This document shows, piece after piece, positions 61,531 to 64,000 of a stretch of 64,000 nucleotides of DNA. Both the position numbers and the translations under genes were made by a program. Where the stretch lies: the NCBI RefSeq assembly GCF_910592395.1, contig NC_088318.1, positions 13,638,349-13,702,348 on the forward strand. The letters run 5' to 3'. Below the pieces are notes generated by a model. The model was not told the DNA's origin and searched no databases. It saw only the letters and a list, made by a program, of their open reading frames with translations. Every line of letters starts with the position of its first letter. Positions within the stretch are counted from its first letter, which is position 1. The stretch comes from Lineus longissimus. Taxonomy: Eukaryota; Nemertea; Pilidiophora; Heteronemertea; Lineidae.

Positions 61531-62095
61531 CAACCAAGTCCAGTGTAATAATGATGTGGTGTCCTTACAAAGGACTAGGGTGAGGTGACCCGCGGTCTCG
61601 AGCTTTTAGACCGGAGAAAATCATCTTGTGCAAGCTGGTGACTACGATCAGTCACTCATGTAGTTTTCTTATCATACCAGTGGTTTTCACACTCTCCTCT
61701 TGGCCATCCTGAAATGCAGGTTGTATTGTGTGGTACGAGAGGCATGATGTATATTGAAAATCACTGACTGGCCGTTGTACCAGGATGCCTCTTGGTCGAA
61801 CTGACGAATTTACCGCCCCTTTTTTGCTCCAATTATAAACAATTAAAAGCCACATATTTCGTTCGAGGACAGTCTGAGGCTGAGGAAGAGGGTTTTTTTT
61901 TAAAATTGCAGTGAATTTGTCAAGTTTCTGCCCGCTCTTGATATTTTAATGACGTTGGAGTAACAAGTCCCATCCCAGGACGTGATGAGGGGGCTCTTTA
62001 CAGAAGTCTCACGATGGACGAGCCCGGTATTATCTCGTGACACTCCTCCAACTTCCCCCATCCCGAATTGTAGAAAATTTGGCTAATATCAAAAT

Positions 62096-62291
62096 ATCCC
62101 GGTGTAAAAGAAATGCAAGTCCCCCGGAATCCAAGTCCGGTCCTTTTGTTCAAGTTAATAGAGTAGCAGAGTTCCTTTGTTAAGATTATGTAGCTAACCC
62201 TAACCAAACCATTAACCACATTCGTTGACAATACACAGCTATTGTATGGGGTCCTGCATTCCTAGGACGTCCATTCCTTTTACACCGGGAT
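62096..62291. repeat. 196-bp segment bounded by 15-bp perfect inverted repeats
   Basis: ATCCCGGTGTAAAAG at 62096-62110 is the exact reverse complement of 62277-62291. The segment has no coding content. It could be a small MITE or a coincidental pair; no clear target-site duplication is visible. Confidence 0.4.
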
Positions 62292-63383
62292 AACATCCTT
62301 GATTCTCTGGCGTCTCAAGCAAGGTCCATCCTCTCTAGCCGCTACCGTGGTGCCATCTACTAGAATGTCATGGAACTGGCACTTTCTGATTGTCCCCACA
62401 CTCCAGACGCAGTGGACCGGCCTCGTTCCTCACCCTGACGGAAGGACGTTCAGGATGACGAAAGGAACTGCATAGGAGTCTAATTGTCTGGGGAACAAAC
62501 AATCAATCTACCGACAAGAATGAAAACTTTAAACTTATTTTGAAAGCCATTTTATTTTGCGACTCCAAAGTGGAATAGAACAGTAGTGATACAGTGCAGC
62601 ATTTAAGGGAAACTACCAAATCAATAGTTAGTCAAACTTTCAAGGAGTTAATGAAGAAACCGTTTGACTTTTGACGGCCATGAAAAGTTTAGTCCTGGAT
62701 TCTAATGGTAGTCCTCTAGCACTCTTGTCATCTCTATAAAGAACAGGCAATCTATTTTCGTTAACGACTTGGTGCATTTTAAAACAGTACATCATCATGT
62801 ATGTGCTGACATTAGGAGCAGTACAGAGAACCCCAGTGAACCCGAGATTCCTCCAACATGTATAGTTTCCCCCAGCCTCTTACAAAATTTATAGCTGGAT
62901 TTCACCAACAAACAATAGGAAAATGACAGAGGACTAATTCACAATATTGAGACAGTCTTAGGGGTCCACATTGGTTAAAATCCTAGCATAAGACATGCTG
63001 CCACATAGTCGTTAGTAAAAACTTATTTTGTTCAACTTGGCCCTTATCTCCTCTATCAACGATTAAAGCTCAAAATTACAGACTTTTTGCTTATTGGCAC
63101 AAACATACATATTTACATTAACACGAGAGAATAACATGTACACATTAAAGCTCAAACTTGCTGAATGTGGAGAGGCTACCACCACATATCTGGCAGTGCA
63201 AGGAAAGGACAAAGACGAAATTAGCGACGATGAGCAGAAGCACAACTTGTTTGAATAAGCAAGAGTTATATCATCATTAGATGACAAGGAGAAAAGTCAT
63301 GAACTACAACAACTCAGCTGTGCAGAGCTACACCCCCTTTTGGCCCCAAGTATAAAAGGAAAAATAAAGACCTCACTTTGTTT
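62292..63383. other. Non-coding DNA, nothing recognised
   Basis: Possibly intergenic space or an extended 3' UTR of the minus-strand gene at 63603-63709. TTTATT at 62551-62556 would be a more distal minus-strand poly(A) signal. Confidence 0.35.
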
Positions 63384-63389
63384 TTTATT
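63384..63389 (-). terminator. Candidate poly(A) signal (AATAAA on the minus strand)
   Basis: Lies about 215 bp beyond the stop codon of the minus-strand terminal exon at 63603-63709, a normal 3' UTR length. Assignment depends on that exon being real. Confidence 0.3.
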
Positions 63390-63602
63390 GGAACTGCCTC
63401 TTGACTGATATGATTGACTTACAGCATAAAACGTACAGACCAAAAAGAAATTTTGTCTCAGAATATGTACTGGTACTTCTTCAGTATTTAGGAAAACCAA
63501 ATAAGACGATCTAGATCACACGGTGGTTTCAGCAAGAAAAGACTGAGGTCGTCACTGAAGTGACACTGTTCACAGCGAATCGGAAAAGATTGTCATCGTC
63601 AG

Positions 63603-63709
63603 TCAGTGTTTTCCACACACCCACTTCAAGTTGAGATCCTTGCAGTCGGCGATGTTGACAAGTTCTTTAGCTGTAGTCCATTTACACTGGCAGGCATAGG
63701 CTTTATGTC
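63603..63709 (-). CDS. Probable terminal coding exon of an unidentified Cys-containing protein (partial gene)
   Basis: Reading the minus strand, a pyrimidine-rich acceptor (CACTTTTCTACTTGTAG) is followed by two leading bases and 34 codons, HKAYACQCKWTTAKELVN then IADCKDLNLKWVCGKH, and a TGA at 63603-63605. Four Cys (C-x-C, then spacings of 13 and 8) and balanced codon use look like the end of a secreted or disulphide-bonded domain. The frame is open about 17 codons further upstream, so an alternative acceptor (TTTTCTGTAG) is possible. The preceding exons would lie beyond 64000. I do not recognise the family. Convergent orientation relative to CBFB. Confidence 0.4.
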
Positions 63710-64000
63710 CTACAAGTAGAAAAGTGTCGGTTACGCTACAGAAAACGAAATGTTGAAGTTTAGATGAATTTCAGCCCATTCCTGCCGACAGTCATTCAGG
63801 TTACATAGCTTTTTTTTACAGAGCTTTTCACGTCTCATAGGCATGGAATTCAAACAATAACATCTCACGGACTAGCCAAAATAATGATGTTAAGCTCCCA
63901 GCAACAAGCAATTTAAATGGCTGTCACCTGCAATCATGATCACATGCAACAAAAATTACTTGTTTGTGGTAGTCACAGCAAGTGCCTGTGACAAGAATCA
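63710..64000. other. Possible intron of the minus-strand gene
   Basis: AT-rich and without a further supported exon before the window ends. Confidence 0.3.

Overview
The window is a stretch of animal nuclear DNA. It is AT-rich, has long GT-AG introns and short conserved exons, and shows many microsatellites and dispersed repeats but no operons or ribosome binding sites. The one gene I can identify securely is CBFB, encoding core-binding factor beta (CBF-beta, called Brother/Big brother in flies), the non-DNA-binding partner of RUNX/Runt transcription factors. It lies on the + strand in six coding exons from 10433 to 54216 and encodes 193 residues. All introns are phase 0 and sit at the positions I know from human CBFB. 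The exon 5 helix is closer to the fly protein, whereas exon 6 resembles the C-terminus of the human 182-residue isoform. Together with the frequent TACATGTA-type words and the 'tattaaggacacc' repeat family, this suggests a marine invertebrate bilaterian (hemichordate, echinoderm, mollusc or brachiopod-like). I cannot fix the phylum from the sequence.

Layout. 1-10160 is upstream DNA: a strong GC-rich hairpin (970-1032), two TATA-like boxes before a possible small first exon (2713-3139), a degenerate ~65-bp tandem repeat (3931-4200), a 53-bp minisatellite (about 4590-5090), a GC-rich cluster of overlapping reading frames (5726-6543), and G, C and CAA runs. 10187-10432 looks like the CBFB promoter and 5' leader, with CArG, CCAAT and E-box motifs. 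Introns of 157 bp, 8.8 kb, 13.6 kb, 718 bp and 20.0 kb separate the exons. Intron 2 carries a minus-strand protein-like reading frame (13866-14207) and a 140-bp tandem duplication. Intron 5 carries a 2-kb, ~63-copy, 32-bp minisatellite with two unit types and a ~1.18-kb higher-order period. Beyond the gene, 54.7-63 kb holds copies of a MITE-like repeat, a row of five small hairpins at about 29-bp spacing, and a 71-bp duplication. A probable terminal exon of an unidentified minus-strand gene lies at 63603-63709; the rest of that gene is outside the window.

Functionally, only CBFB can be interpreted. Its Runt-contacting core is intact and no break or frameshift is visible, so it should be an active gene. 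I found no multi-gene system. The structures most worth a second look are the 32-bp minisatellite with its visible origin in a 119-bp repeat, the hairpin row at 56804-56934, and the possible N-terminally extended CBF-beta start.
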